A stretch of 23,158 nucleotides of DNA from Candidatus Sivonenia alaskensis PMM_0068 (GCA_949127685.1 CASBPW010000292.1:1-23158); one strand, 5' to 3'; positions 14,257-22,106 are shown, numbered from the stretch's first letter. Numbers and translations: made by a program. Notes: generated from the sequence alone by a model not told the origin.

Positions 14257-15342
14257 TCAAGCTTGTCGCTCCTTGAGGGTTGGATAGTCAATATAGCCCT
14301 TCTCCCCACCTCCGTAGAACGTAGAGGGGTCGGGCTGATTCAAAGGAACCCCTAAGCGAAAGCGTTCTGGTAAATCCGGATTGGCGATAAACAAGATCCC
14401 ATAGGCAACCAGATCCGCATGCCCCGCGGCGATCGCTTTGTTGCCCGTCTCCAGAGTGTAATCCGTGTTTACCATCAACGTCCCTGTGTAGATTGGGCGG
14501 AAATAGCTGGAGGGTAGTGGGGCTCCTCCGTGTCGAATATCAGCGGCATCGGGTTCTCGTAGATGCAGATAGGCCAAGTCAAAACGATTCAACTGTTCGA
14601 TCACATAACCAAAAGTGGCCTTCGGGTCAGAGTCCGACATGCTATTAAAGGTTCCACTAGGGGAAAGACGAACGCCAACGCGCGCGTTCCCCCAGACACC
14701 TACAACCGCCTCTGTCACTTCTAGCAGCAGACGAGCCCGGTTCTCGATAGAACCCCCATAGACATCGGTACGCTGATTGGTCCCGTCCCGCAAGAATTGA
14801 TCGAGCAAGTAGCCATTGGCTCCGTGAATTTCCACCCCATCAAACCCAGCAGCTAGCGCGTTTTCAGCCCCTTTTCGATACTGCTCAATAATATCGGGGA
14901 TTTCATCGGTTTCAAGGGCTCTTGGCGTAACAAAGGGTTTCATACCCTCATAAGTTGCAGCTTCTCCCTGAGGGGCAAGGGCAGAGGGGGCCACCGGTAA
15001 AGCACCCTCCGGCTGCAAATCAGGGTGAGAAATACGGCCCACATGCCATAACTGCAGAAAAATTCGTCCACCTTGCTGGTGTACTGCATCCGTGACGAGC
15101 TTCCATCCTTCTAACTGTTCGGGAGAATAGATACCTGGTGTGCCCGGATAGCCAAGACCTTGTGGGGAAACTTGACTTGCTTCAGAAATAATGAGCCCTG
15201 CTGAGGCCCGCTGTGCGTAATAGAGAGCATTTAAACGGCCTGGAACATTTCTCGCTCCGGCCCGATTGCGCGTTAAGGGAGCCATCACAATCCGGTTGGG
15301 GAGGGTATAAGGACCAAGCTGGATGGGGGTAAAAAGATCCAT
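14257..15342 (-). CDS. Old yellow enzyme family ene-reductase (NemA-like)
   Basis: 361 residues forming an FMN-binding TIM barrel. Features: LFTPIQLGPYTLPNRIVMAP at the N terminus, substrate-binding pair H173 and N176 in EIHGANGYLLDQFLRD, then YGGSIENRARLLLE, and the C-terminal FMN-phosphate region ADLVAYGILFIANPDLPER. Such enzymes reduce activated C=C bonds of enones, maleimides or nitro compounds with NAD(P)H. The physiological substrate is unknown. The frame opens earlier at 15363, but ATG 15342 is chosen because AGGAG precedes it by 8 bases. One HIP1 octamer at 14429-14436. Convergent with ada, 33 bases away. The 299 bases from here to trxA show nothing clear. Confidence 0.9.
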   Translation of the reverse strand: MDLFTPIQLGPYTLPNRIVMAPLTRNRAGARNVPGRLNALYYAQRASAGLIISEASQVSPQGLGYPGTPGIYSPEQLEGWKLVTDAVHQQGGRIFLQLWHVGRISHPDLQPEGALPVAPSALAPQGEAATYEGMKPFVTPRALETDEIPDIIEQYRKGAENALAAGFDGVEIHGANGYLLDQFLRDGTNQRTDVYGGSIENRARLLLEVTEAVVGVWGNARVGVRLSPSGTFNSMSDSDPKATFGYVIEQLNRFDLAYLHLREPDAADIRHGGAPLPSSYFRPIYTGTLMVNTDYTLETGNKAIAAGHADLVAYGILFIANPDLPERFRLGVPLNQPDPSTFYGGGEKGYIDYPTLKERQA

Positions 15343-15641
15343 AGAAAGAGCTCCTAATTTCATCTGAAGTGGGTGTATTACAGGCGTCGGCAGTTTTCGT
15401 TGTTGTCAGCTCGAACAAGATAAAGAGAAGTTCTTTTGTTCGCCGTCTGCAGGGTCTGGGGTATTTATGGTTAGGACGATCTGAGATAGGACGTAAACCA
15501 AAGGTCCGATCAATTTGAAAATCTGGTCAGGCATAACTTTTAGACATCCGAGATAAATGCACACAAAAGTGAGCGTTCATCTACTTAGCCACTAATGGAT
15601 AGAGCCATGAAGTTTCAGAGTTCAGCCGAACCCCCTATGAC

Positions 15642-15965
15642 TTAAAGATGCTTTTCCACTGCATTGGTCAACGTGGTCTTGGGTACAGCACCCACCACCT
15701 GCTCAACCACCTTGCCATCTTTGAAAATGATGAGGGTTGGAATGCTACGAATACTATATTCTTTGGCAATATTGGGACTTTCATCCGTATTGACCTTTAC
15801 AACCTTAATTTGGCCGGCATACTGGGTGGCGACTTCATCCACTACAGGAGAAACCATGCGGCAGGGACCGCACCAGGGTGCCCAAAAATCTACGAGGACA
15901 GGAATCTTACTATCGATGACTTCCTGCTGAAACGTAGAATCTGTAATAGATACGACTGATGACAT
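15642..15965 (-). CDS. trxA: Thioredoxin
   Basis: 107 residues, a standard single thioredoxin domain. The active site WCGPC is at 31-35 (redox cysteines C32 and C35), D26 lies in VLVDFWAP, and the cis-proline P76 is in RSIPTLIIFKDG. It reduces protein disulfides in the cytoplasm; in cyanobacteria thioredoxins light-regulate Calvin-cycle and other enzymes. The ATG has a strong GGAGGG 5 bases upstream. It is divergent from an ArsR-type gene with 77 bases between, carrying a perfect palindrome over the likely start of trxA transcription, so it is probably under that regulator. Confidence 0.95.
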   Translation of the reverse strand: MSSVVSITDSTFQQEVIDSKIPVLVDFWAPWCGPCRMVSPVVDEVATQYAGQIKVVKVNTDESPNIAKEYSIRSIPTLIIFKDGKVVEQVVGAVPKTTLTNAVEKHL

Positions 15966-15984
15966 GGGTGCCCTCCTTTGGTTA

Positions 15985-16001
15985 GTTCGATTTTTTCGAA
16001 C
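15985..16001. promoter_or_regulatory. Palindromic operator candidate between trxA and arsR-type gene
   Basis: Perfect inverted repeat GTTCGA-TTTTT-TCGAAC, 17 bp. On the minus strand a promoter-like pair, TTGTAA (16032-16037) and TATAGT (16008-16013), spaced 18, would place the trxA transcription start near 16001, inside or next to the palindrome. An ArsR-type dimer bound here would block trxA transcription. Confidence 0.6.
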
Positions 16002-16007
16002 AATTAA

Positions 16008-16037
16008 ACTATAGCGTCTGCTATGACATAATTACAA
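16008..16037 (-). promoter_or_regulatory. Putative trxA promoter
   Basis: Minus-strand TTGTAA at 16032-16037 (four of six matches to TTGACA) and TATAGT at 16008-16013 (four to five of six for TATAAT) with an 18-base spacer, 43 bases before the trxA ATG. A second short inverted repeat ATAGC-gtct-GCTAT overlaps the spacer. Confidence 0.45.
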
Positions 16038-16042
16038 GTATT

Positions 16043-16384
16043 ATGAGGCTCATTTATCACCCAGACCAAAAAGATATTTCCCTGGCAGGGGTACTCTACG
16101 CCTTAGGGGACCCTGTCCGCTTAGAAATTGTGCAGCGATTAGCGCGAAGTGGGGCCCTACCCTGTTGTGCCTTGTCCGGACCAGTCGCCAAGTCTACCCT
16201 ATCCCATCACTTCAAAGTACTGCGCGAAGCTGGGGTTCTCTTTTGCCATAAAGAAGGCACCCAACATATCAATTCTCTCCGCCGCGAAGATTTAGATGCT
16301 CTTTTTCCTGGTCTTTTGGAGGCTGTATTGAATGCTACCCATGCTTACGGCAGTAAAGCTAATGCTGAAACTCAGCTGGCCTAA
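16043..16384 (+). CDS. ArsR/SmtB-type winged-helix regulator
   Basis: 113 residues with an ArsR-type winged helix: LGDPVRLEIVQRLARSG (helices 1-2), the recognition helix region STLSHHFKVLREAGVL, and the wing. C41 and C42 (LPCCAL) sit where ArsR has its metal-binding ELCVC, and C68 lies in the wing, so a metal or redox trigger is plausible but there is no full metal motif. It is divergent from trxA; the 77-base gap holds a perfect palindrome, suggesting thiol-dependent control of thioredoxin and of itself. The ATG has no clear SD, and a CATAAT at 16027-16032 is close to it, so the message may be nearly leaderless or start later. Confidence 0.88.
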   Translation: MRLIYHPDQKDISLAGVLYALGDPVRLEIVQRLARSGALPCCALSGPVAKSTLSHHFKVLREAGVLFCHKEGTQHINSLRREDLDALFPGLLEAVLNATHAYGSKANAETQLA

Positions 16385-16399
16385 GGATTTCTCTCCTTA
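16382..16399. terminator. Weak hairpin at end of ArsR-type gene
   Basis: TAAGGA-tttctc-TCCTTA, six-base arms, overlapping the ArsR gene stop codon. No T-tract follows (AGCTTAAAC), so termination is doubtful. It lies in the short gap between two convergent genes. Confidence 0.3.
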
Positions 16400-16430
16400 A
16401 GCTTAAACATCTTGCTCTGGAATCACACGC

Positions 16431-16646
16431 TTACCCGATACTGCGTTTGAGAATGATCTCGGTGCGTGCGTCAAACATAAGATCGCCTATTCCAACGACC
16501 TCCCAACCCTCACTGCCTAGTCGGTTGAGGATCTCCAATAGGTTAGCTCCGAGCAATTCTGGGGTGCTGGCAAGATACCAGAGCACACCACTATCGACAG
16601 AGCCGTCATTTTTACCAATCAGTAGTTCGTACTCAAATTTGTTCAC
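16431..16646 (-). CDS. DUF4177-like small protein
   Basis: 71 residues with the DUF4177 layout: KFEYELLIG opening strand, helix LLEILNRLGSEGWEVVGIG, and closing strand TEIILKRS. Function unknown. The frame is open upstream to 16733, but the N-terminal 29 residues of the long form do not resemble the family, whereas GTG 16646 is preceded by GAGG 8 bases upstream and puts the first residues directly at the family start. The start is therefore a judgement. Convergent with the ArsR-type gene (47 bases between), divergent from the alpha/beta-hydrolase-like gene. Confidence 0.65.
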   Translation of the reverse strand: MNKFEYELLIGKNDGSVDSGVLWYLASTPELLGANLLEILNRLGSEGWEVVGIGDLMFDARTEIILKRSIG

Positions 16647-16959
16647 TTGGTTAGCCTCAGTTCGACGGACTAGAAAAAACTGAAAAAAAAGCTGAGACTG
16701 GATTTGAAGTATTAAAGACTCAGCCACGGACACAATCTTACCCCATACCTATCACAGTAAAAAGCCGGCTTTAGACTTGGAACCTAATCAAGTCGGATCG
16801 CAGTGGCTGGAACAGGAGAGTTGTGTTTGTCCCCTGACACGTTTGAATGCTGACTAGGAGTGAACATCACCAGGAAGGGGGAGGGGGTGATATTTTTACC
16901 AGTCTTTCTACAGGCAAAGTACTCTAGAGCTGTGCTATCTAATGTAAGTAGTCTCTGAC
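16647..16959. other. Intergenic region upstream of two divergent genes
   Basis: 313 bases, or 226 if the DUF4177-like gene starts at 16733. It holds a purine-rich GGAAGGGGGAGGGGG run near 16873-16887. I see no clear promoter pair, palindrome or RNA gene. Confidence 0.4.
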
Positions 16960-17490
16960 ATGGCCACTTCAAGATTGCTGGTCATCCCTGGAGTGGTATC
17001 TCAAGAGGCTAGTGACCGATTTGTGCAACAACTGAATATACCGGAGGCTTGTTGTGTCCCGGCGAGCATAGCGCCCTACAACCCTATTGTTCTTGATCAG
17101 TTCACGCGATCCCAAGATTTAGATTCCGATTTGATGGTCATTGCTTATAGTGCAGGCTGCGTAGGAGCGTTGGGCTGGCTTCCCCTTTGGTATCGTCAGC
17201 AGAAAACAATCAAAGCGCTGTTGGCGATAGATGGTTGGCCGATCCCTTTCTGGGGCAAATTTCCCATTTATCGTGTCAGTCATGATCTCTATACTCACCG
17301 CACCACCCTGCGGTTAGGGGCTGGGCTGGAGCAGTTCTACTGTGATCCTGCTGTGGAACATCTTAGTCTGTGGGCGTATCCAGAGACAGCCTGGGGTCTC
17401 TGGAATCAGGTGCAACAGCCCCAAGAAAGTCACAGAACCACCGCCCTGGATTTTCTTCAGTGCATCGTAGCAAGACATTTAGAGACCTAG
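16960..17490 (+). CDS. Alpha/beta-hydrolase-like protein of unknown function
   Basis: 176 residues, no signal peptide. A first strand RLLVIPGVV and the element LMVIAYSAGCVGALGWLP around S64 look like an alpha/beta-hydrolase nucleophile elbow (A-Y-S-A-G-C-V-G). A later histidine (H104, H109 or H113) might complete a triad, but I cannot place the acid. Half the usual hydrolase length, so it is either a minimal fold or a non-catalytic relative. I do not recognise the family further. No clear SD before the ATG. Its stop overlaps the convergent carotenoid oxygenase stop by 4 bases (shared CTAG). Confidence 0.75.
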   Translation: MATSRLLVIPGVVSQEASDRFVQQLNIPEACCVPASIAPYNPIVLDQFTRSQDLDSDLMVIAYSAGCVGALGWLPLWYRQQKTIKALLAIDGWPIPFWGKFPIYRVSHDLYTHRTTLRLGAGLEQFYCDPAVEHLSLWAYPETAWGLWNQVQQPQESHRTTALDFLQCIVARHLET

Positions 17491-18941
17491 CGGGCAAAAA
17501 CATGAGGGGTAAACGTCCCGTGCAAGCCGAAGGGAACATGGTGTTTAAGCTTCAGACGGGCTATCGGTCCTTGGTCCAAGTCGCGGGCATCTAAAATCAC
17601 CACTTCCGTGCGGTGTTCCTCCGCACGGTAGACGAGCGTAATCAGCCAGCCATCATCTTCCTTCTGAGAGCTTGGACGCGGGATAAATACTGGCTCACTG
17701 ACAAATCCATCGGGAGCAAAACTATACACTTGCTGCACTTCTTCTTGGAAGTCCATTTTAAGAATGGCTTGGAGGGGAGCATTGCCCTGGGGAGCATCGA
17801 TAGCCGCCACATAGGCATAGCGGTGCGGACGTCCCACGACCGATGGATTTACCTGAGGAAACTCAGAGGAGCGCTCCACCAAAACTCGAGAGGACAAACG
17901 ACGAGCCTTGGGGTCAATTTCAAAGCGCCACATCTTTCCGGTCGGTAAGACACTGAAATCCGTCTCCCGGAAATCTCTCCCTTCCTGAGTGGTCAGATAT
18001 TCTTCATAGCGGATGCTATCGACAATCACCTTGCCCTGTTCTTCAAAAGCATTGATATGGTGGAAAACAAAGAACGGGTCTGCTTCGAGGGTGATCATCT
18101 CACCTCCGGAACGTGGAATTAGCAAAATACGGGTCGGCTGATTGTCGGCAAATTTGAGGCATTCTCCGGCGGCTTTTAGCCCCAAGACAAAGGGCAGCGG
18201 GTCCAAGGTCATCGGATTCTGGAAAATAATCCAGTAATTTTCGGTGTATACGAAGTCGTGGACGAAGGCAAAACCGGGGAACGTATGAGTCCCATCGACC
18301 ACGACCTGTCCATTTGGTTGGACCCGATAGAAACGCACTGTGGTTTGCAAACCAGCCCGCACCCCAAAATTCATCAATTCCCCGGTCACCGGATTCAGCT
18401 TCGGGTGCGCTGAGAAAGGTAAACCCTTGGCCAGAATTCCCCCCAATTCATCGATGCCTAGGGTTTCGAGCGTATCCGGGGTGAGTTGGTAGGGAGGAGC
18501 CGCTTCCCAGAGAGCCCAAAGTTTCCCCCCGTGGTAAACCACATTGGTATTGGCTACGTTTTTAAAGCTGAAATCAAAAGCGTTATTCCAGAAACCACCG
18601 GGCTTAAGGGTCGCGAAGACATTTTTGTGGAGAATACGGTCTTCTTTTTCTTCCTGAAGGTACTCAGCGGTGCGGACAAATCGATTCTTAAAATGGGCCT
18701 TGCCCTGGTCAAAACTAATCGCACAGATCATGCCATCGCCGTCAAAGGGATGCTGGTAAGAAACACCACCCCGATCAAAACGCCCTGGCCCATTGCGGAA
18801 TAACGTTCCCTGTAGTTCGCAAGGGATGGAACCTTCTACTTCATCGATAGCGTAGTTATGTTCTTCCGAAAGGGTGCTGTAGCCTCTCCCCCAATTAACG
18901 GTGCGGTATGAACGTTGTGGGGTATCTGAGATGGCCGTCAT
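17487..18941 (-). CDS. Carotenoid/apocarotenoid cleavage oxygenase (ACO/Diox1-like)
   Basis: 484 residues, close to Synechocystis ACO (Diox1), which cleaves apocarotenals at 15,15' to give retinal. The seven-bladed propeller's four iron-binding histidines are visible: H179 in SAHP, H228 in FAFVHDF, H294/H295 in FVFHHINAFE, and H474 in GLHGTF. Other family marks are RNGPGRFD with the following HPFDGDGM, and GNAPLQAILKMD. Acidic residues of the second shell are likely but not assigned. No SD is evident at the ATG. It lies 79 bases downstream of the FGGY kinase on the same strand and may be cotranscribed; the overlap with the alpha/beta-hydrolase-like gene makes transcript overlap likely. Confidence 0.93.
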   Translation of the reverse strand: MTAISDTPQRSYRTVNWGRGYSTLSEEHNYAIDEVEGSIPCELQGTLFRNGPGRFDRGGVSYQHPFDGDGMICAISFDQGKAHFKNRFVRTAEYLQEEKEDRILHKNVFATLKPGGFWNNAFDFSFKNVANTNVVYHGGKLWALWEAAPPYQLTPDTLETLGIDELGGILAKGLPFSAHPKLNPVTGELMNFGVRAGLQTTVRFYRVQPNGQVVVDGTHTFPGFAFVHDFVYTENYWIIFQNPMTLDPLPFVLGLKAAGECLKFADNQPTRILLIPRSGGEMITLEADPFFVFHHINAFEEQGKVIVDSIRYEEYLTTQEGRDFRETDFSVLPTGKMWRFEIDPKARRLSSRVLVERSSEFPQVNPSVVGRPHRYAYVAAIDAPQGNAPLQAILKMDFQEEVQQVYSFAPDGFVSEPVFIPRPSSQKEDDGWLITLVYRAEEHRTEVVILDARDLDQGPIARLKLKHHVPFGLHGTFTPHVFAR

Positions 18942-19020
18942 GAATTTATTGCGAAATATTGCAGATCTTAGCAGACAGGCTGCTTTGGCGAACAGCAGGG
19001 CTCTGCGAAGTCGCTCAAAT

Positions 19021-20388
19021 TTAATTTATCTGTCGCTTTTCCAATTCATGTAGAAATTCTTGGTAGAACCCGTCATACCTTTTTGCCCTTTCAGGTTCTG
19101 GAAGAATGATTTCTCCTTTTTGAAACAGCTTCTGGACTGCTTCTTCCACGGGACATTGCCATACCCCAGCGGCGGCTACCATCGCCGCTCCCACCGCAGG
19201 TTGAGGATATTTTGCAAGGACTAGGGCTCGGTTTAGGATATTTGCCCGGATTGTGAGCCATAGCGGACTGCGGCACCCTCCGCCAGTAGTATGAACGGGA
19301 CCATCACAAGGGAGACCCAATTGTTGTAACCGCTCAATGCCTAAACGCTCTACGAATCCTACTCCCTCTAAGAGCACCGCATAAAATCTCAGAGGCTCAA
19401 CTTCTTCTTCTGGTAAGAAACCAGCGAATTGGTCATGTTGCACAGGGTACCGTTCGCCTTTTTGCCACAAGGGATAACAGGTCAATCCGGTTGGGAGTAG
19501 AGAAGCAGCAGCCCGATCGAGCGCAGTCAAGTCAGCTTGGGGAAAGAAGTGATTCAAAGCACCCCCGCCGCAGGAAGAAGCAGCCCCCGGAAGCCAGCCA
19601 GTCCGGTCAGGGTGGAGATGAGAATAGATGGAACCATTTGCCGTTTGAATTTTTTCCAGACTGACTGCCTTGAAAATCAGCGTTGTGCCTAAAGAGGTGC
19701 TGATTTGACCAGGGGCAATAGCTCCTGTCGCAAGCTGACCGGCACAACCATCGGTCAAACCAGCAACCAGCAATATGGCCTCTCCCAATTCCCAGCTAGC
19801 AGAGACGTATCCCAAAGGAGTGCCAGGAGGAACGACTTTGGGAAATTTTTCAACGGTTAACTGATGGGAGGCAAGCCAATCTGTAGGCCAGCTATAGCTA
19901 TCCAGATCGAACCCACTCTTGAGCGCCGAGGTATGGTCCGTGATGTGAGATTCTGCACCCATTTGATGAAGTAAAAAATCATTGGGATGAGCCAAGTAAC
20001 TCTCTTCATAGAGCTCAGACGCTGTTTGTGCCCACCAGAGCCAGCGACTCAATCCCCAGCTACTTGATATTCCCAATTGTTGGGCCTGCGCTTTACTGCG
20101 TGGATCATCGTAAAGCCAGGCTGCGCCCAGTGGATGACCCTTCGCATCCACCGGCAGGATGGTGCCTGAAGTCGCGCAGATACTCAGGGCAACAATCCGC
20201 TCTTGTTTAAGCTGTAATTTGACCTGCCGGAGCACTTGCTTGAGACTCGTTAACCACTGTTGAGGATCAGTCTGTGGCTTGGTCCAGGTATGAGAAGCGA
20301 CAGCCCGAAGTTCACCCTGCTCACCTACAGCAACAGCTCGCATGCCAGAGGTACCAAGGTCAATCCCTAAAAAAACGGGAGGGTTCAC
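19021..20388 (-). CDS. FGGY-family carbohydrate kinase
   Basis: 455 residues, two actin/hexokinase-fold domains. Blocks: FLGIDLGTSGMRAVAV with D10, ATSGTILPVD, the catalytic D213 in TDGCAG, the phosphate loop TSLGTT (231-236), and TTGGGCRSPLWLTIRAN in the C-terminal ATP domain. It phosphorylates a sugar or polyol; cyanobacterial FGGY kinases include D-ribulose/xylulose kinases, but substrate cannot be fixed here. GTG start 20388 overlaps the upstream gene's TGA in a GTGA, showing translational coupling. Part of a minus-strand group: 115-aa protein, this kinase, then the carotenoid oxygenase. Confidence 0.9.
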   Translation of the reverse strand: MNPPVFLGIDLGTSGMRAVAVGEQGELRAVASHTWTKPQTDPQQWLTSLKQVLRQVKLQLKQERIVALSICATSGTILPVDAKGHPLGAAWLYDDPRSKAQAQQLGISSSWGLSRWLWWAQTASELYEESYLAHPNDFLLHQMGAESHITDHTSALKSGFDLDSYSWPTDWLASHQLTVEKFPKVVPPGTPLGYVSASWELGEAILLVAGLTDGCAGQLATGAIAPGQISTSLGTTLIFKAVSLEKIQTANGSIYSHLHPDRTGWLPGAASSCGGGALNHFFPQADLTALDRAAASLLPTGLTCYPLWQKGERYPVQHDQFAGFLPEEEVEPLRFYAVLLEGVGFVERLGIERLQQLGLPCDGPVHTTGGGCRSPLWLTIRANILNRALVLAKYPQPAVGAAMVAAAGVWQCPVEEAVQKLFQKGEIILPEPERAKRYDGFYQEFLHELEKRQIN

Positions 20389-20732
20389 AGTTTCTCGGTA
20401 GTGTTTTTTTCTAAAAAGATACGAACCGATTCGAGGGCTTCTCGAACCGTCGAGTAATATTCTAAGTCGCCGCCTGTACTCAAGGCTCCTTCATTCCGAG
20501 TGGCTAGATGAAGCAGTTCCATGATCCGCCCCATTTCAAAAAGCACACGGGATTTTTCAAGATGCTCATATTCTGGCCAGGGACCATATTGGGCCTCCCA
20601 GATTCCGGAGTTCTGATTAAATAAACTGTAGTTCTGACTGTATTTGGCCAGAATTTGGTTTAAGGTGGCCTCATTCATGGGGAAATCATACAACGCAGTA
20701 GTTTGATAGTATAACCATTCATCTCCCGCCAT
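20385..20732 (-). CDS. Unknown 115-residue protein coupled to FGGY kinase
   Basis: I do not recognise this family. 115 residues, soluble, with a conserved-looking core: MNEATLNQILAKYSQNYSLF, then SGIWEAQYGPWPEYEHLEKS, a helix RVLFEMGRIMELLHLATRNEG and a C-terminal charged helix. The long form starts at ATG 20732 with AGGTG before it; Met19 at 20678 is an alternative without an SD. Its end overlaps the kinase start by 4 bases, so it is probably made together with it. The N-terminal ATG is in the same CCATGG as the start of the divergent VOC gene, which is unusual and argues for checking the start. Confidence 0.7.
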   Translation of the reverse strand: MAGDEWLYYQTTALYDFPMNEATLNQILAKYSQNYSLFNQNSGIWEAQYGPWPEYEHLEKSRVLFEMGRIMELLHLATRNEGALSTGGDLEYYSTVREALESVRIFLEKNTTEKL

Positions 20733-21123
20733 GGCTTTTCACCTAAGCACTGCCTTCGTAACTATTGCCAGTAAAAGTACAGATTCAGACTTTGACCGTT
20801 TAGTGGTTTTTTATAAAGGGTTATCTAGCCAAGAGCCAAAGCCCTTCCTTCCTCAGATCTATGCTGAATTCAATCTTCCAGGTTTACGTTTAGGTGTTTT
20901 CAGACCAAATGATTCTAATTCATCTGAGTTCAATCATTCGGTCAATAGTTCCATGAGCATTTGTTTAGAAGTTAATAGTTTAGAAAAAGTAATAGAGCAT
21001 CTAAAGAAGTTAGGATATCCCCCAAAAGGAGAGATCATAAACGCTTCTCATGGACGAGAAATTTATGCCTATGATCCTGCAGGAAATCGCTTAATCCTTT
21101 ATCAAAGCCGTAACAAATTTTAG
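20731..21123 (+). CDS. VOC (glyoxalase/bleomycin-resistance) family protein
   Basis: 130 residues, two babb repeats of a vicinal-oxygen-chelate domain: FHLSTAFVTIASKS, FDRLVVFYKGLSSQEPKP, YAEFNLPGLRLGVFRPND, MSICLEVNSLEKVIEHLKKL, and GREIYAYDPAGNRLILYQ, which contains the usual last-strand acid/aromatic region. Substrate unknown; possible roles include lyase, dioxygenase or resistance protein. The ATG lacks a recognisable SD (upstream CTCCCGCC), but this start fits the family N terminus. Divergent from the 115-aa gene with overlapping start codons. Codon use is more AT-rich than neighbours, hinting at a different origin. Confidence 0.85.
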   Translation: MAFHLSTAFVTIASKSTDSDFDRLVVFYKGLSSQEPKPFLPQIYAEFNLPGLRLGVFRPNDSNSSEFNHSVNSSMSICLEVNSLEKVIEHLKKLGYPPKGEIINASHGREIYAYDPAGNRLILYQSRNKF

Positions 21124-21133
21124 GTCTCTTTCT

Positions 21134-21152
21134 CATCGTAGATGGGACGATG
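21134..21152. terminator. Hairpin between convergent VOC and phosphatase genes
   Basis: CATCGT-agatggg-ACGATG, six-base arms, in the 60-base gap between two convergent genes. No T-tract on either strand, so a terminator role is tentative. Confidence 0.35.
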
Positions 21153-21183
21153 GCGTTATCTTAAATACATGTTTGGATTCGGC

Positions 21184-21822
21184 TCAAGTCCCTGGTAGAG
21201 AACGCAGGTGTTCATTGAGATGAGAACGGTCTGCTAACATCCTCAATAAGGGTCCTTGGGCATCAAATCTGACGATACTGATAGAACCAACAGGCATTTC
21301 TAAACGATATCGGAATCGCCCCACATCAATTCCCAAAAGATTACATAGAATAATGCGAATGGTTGCTTTATGAGAAACGATCAAGACATTCCCATGGGGG
21401 TGTCGCTGCTTAATTTCCTCAATTACGGCCAGGGCTCGGCTAGCAACTGTGACCGCAAGCTCTCCACTGCTAGGGGGAAACCATGCTGGGTCAGCGAGCC
21501 AGCGAATGAAGTCATCATGGTAATCGCGATCCACGGTCTCTACGGACTGGCCTTCCCATTTGCCATAACTAAGTTCCTTGAGTCCAGTCCGTGATTCCAT
21601 TCTCAGCCCGAGTGCATCACACAGTGGCTGGACGGTGGCTACGGTCCGGCGCATAGGACTAGAAAAAATAGCTCTCCAGGGAATGGACTGATAGGCCTCG
21701 GTAAAGGCTTTGGTCATCTCCATCCCTTCTGGAGTTAGTTCCGGGTCTAACCAACCACAGAAAACATTGTCTCTGCTAAAGGTGGTTTGTCCATGGCGAA
21801 GAAAATATAGTGAAAGGGCCAA
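21184..21822 (-). CDS. Histidine phosphatase family protein (phosphoglycerate-mutase-like)
   Basis: 212 residues. The catalytic RHG motif is at 9-11 (phospho-accepting H10), followed by SSPMRRTVATVQPL, the acid E in ELSYGKWEGQ, and the second catalytic histidine in IVSHKATIRIIL. Members dephosphorylate sugar phosphates or other small phosphates; mutase activity is not implied. The frame is open to a TTG at 21849, but TTG 21822 is chosen because GGAGAG (21829-21834) stands 6 bases before it and the protein then starts directly at the first strand. No ATG is available nearby, which makes both candidates non-canonical. Convergent with the VOC gene. Confidence 0.88.
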   Translation of the reverse strand: MALSLYFLRHGQTTFSRDNVFCGWLDPELTPEGMEMTKAFTEAYQSIPWRAIFSSPMRRTVATVQPLCDALGLRMESRTGLKELSYGKWEGQSVETVDRDYHDDFIRWLADPAWFPPSSGELAVTVASRALAVIEEIKQRHPHGNVLIVSHKATIRIILCNLLGIDVGRFRYRLEMPVGSISIVRFDAQGPLLRMLADRSHLNEHLRSLPGT

Positions 21823-22106
21823 AAACGTCTCTCCAGCTAATGGACTCAAGTATTTCCTGATTTATAGCTCCTTTCTTCAAAGAGGAGACTGTAAAGAACA
21901 GAATCGCAAAGTGACAGGCTATACCCAACAGCCTCTGTTGGTGGGCGTTAAACTGGCAATATCTCCAAGACTACTATGCAGTGGTGCAGGAATGTTTAGG
22001 AAATGAGATGGCCATGCTCAAAGAATTCTATTGATGCCGCCTATGGTAAAACTAACAACGAAGAGTCTAGTAAATCCTTAACTAATCTATCTGAATGGTT
22101 GGAAGT
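21823..22106. other. Region between phosphatase and geranylgeranyl-reductase family gene
   Basis: 284 bases upstream of two divergent genes. A 39-codon open frame without a good start at 21915-22034 ends LQDYYAVVQECLGNEMAMLKEFY and looks like a protein C terminus, but I could not match it to a family. No clear promoter or hairpin. Confidence 0.35.
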
